Under the pieces are notes generated by a model. It did no database searches. It was given only the letters and a program-made list of their open reading frames with translations, and was not told the origin of the DNA. From Bacteroidota bacterium (GTDB taxonomy: Bacteria > Bacteroidota > Ignavibacteria > Kapaibacteriales > UBA2268): a stretch of DNA of 36,365 nt. Position 1 is the first letter of the stretch, and each line of letters starts with the position of its first letter. Shown here in pieces: positions 36,232 through 36,365 of the stretch. The translations under genes were made by a program, and so were the position numbers. The stretch spans positions 1 to 36,365 of the forward strand of contig JAJRTW010000091.1 in the NCBI GenBank assembly GCA_024278075.1, in the 5' to 3' direction.

Positions 36232-36365
36232 TATCATCCCTTAGAAAGAGTAATTAATTATATGGTTAATGGTTTTCCAGTATAAGTCCACTGAAATGGC
36301 TTTGCCCTCGTCTTATTATATGTTTTTATATATTCCATTAATTGATCAGATAACTGCTTGGAAGA
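36232..36365. mobile_element. IS630-family insertion sequence, left end (partial)
   Basis: The end TATCATCCCTTAGAAA at 36232, starting at a TA target-type dinucleotide, lies 26 bp outside the stop codon of a minus-strand transposase frame. The element runs beyond the window. A similar end sits alone at 5988. Confidence 0.65.
36258..36365 (-). CDS. IS630-family transposase, C-terminal fragment
   Basis: Thirty-five residues and a TAA stop (36258-36260) are visible on the minus strand. The rest lies off the right edge of the window. The ending NKTRAKPFQWTYTGKPL is characteristic of IS630-family DDE transposases. This fragment contains no catalytic residues, so activity cannot be judged. It sits just downstream of the mercury genes, convergent with them, which suits mobilisation of that module or simple later insertion. 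Confidence 0.75.
   Translation of the reverse strand, partial: SSKQLSDQLMEYIKTYNKTRAKPFQWTYTGKPLTI

Overview
The window reads as a chromosome segment from an uncultured-type member of the FCB group (Bacteroidota, Ignavibacteriota or Kapabacteria-like). Two proteins end in type IX secretion (T9SS) type A sorting domains with a YPNP motif. The ATP synthase beta and epsilon genes form their own atpD-atpC pair, detached from the other subunits, as in Bacteroidota and Chlorobi. A one-polypeptide MerT-MerP mercury transporter of Bacteroidota type sits at the right end. Spacers are AT-rich and crowded with palindromic repeats. The species cannot be named from sequence alone.

Layout. 1-2903: nuoN (complex I), a small membrane-protein gene broken by an in-frame TAG, and a short hicB-hicA toxin-antitoxin pair. 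3062-5894 (minus): an ECF sigma factor followed by an unusual single-pass membrane protein with a T9SS sorting domain. 6417-8481: atpD and atpC with a terminator. 8774-11389: guaB, interrupted by an in-frame TAA near its 3' end, then an M24 Xaa-Pro aminopeptidase. 12037-17753: a glycosyltransferase, a lipoprotein with an FN3 domain, two small exported proteins sharing an unrecognised C-terminal domain, and a minus-strand pair of family 2 glycosyltransferases. 18371-32380 (minus): two giant secreted proteins (2549 and 2087 aa), preceded by eleven 17-bp tandem repeats. 33760-36365: isolated mraY (minus), merTP plus a thioredoxin-fold partner (plus), and the end of an IS630-family insertion sequence running off the right edge.

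How the parts relate. The window mixes core metabolism (NuoN, AtpDC, GuaB, MraY) with envelope and surface functions (T9SS cargo, glycosyltransferases, lipoproteins). Palindromic or MITE-like elements from several families lie in most spacers, including inside likely transcription units (atpD/atpC, the sigma/membrane-protein pair, the two paralogous exported proteins). An isolated IS end before atpD resembles the IS at the right edge. The main candidates for undescribed biology are the sigma factor paired with a T9SS-tagged transmembrane protein, the giant two-gene surface locus with its upstream repeat array, and the shared small exported domain. No tRNA, rRNA or CRISPR array was seen.
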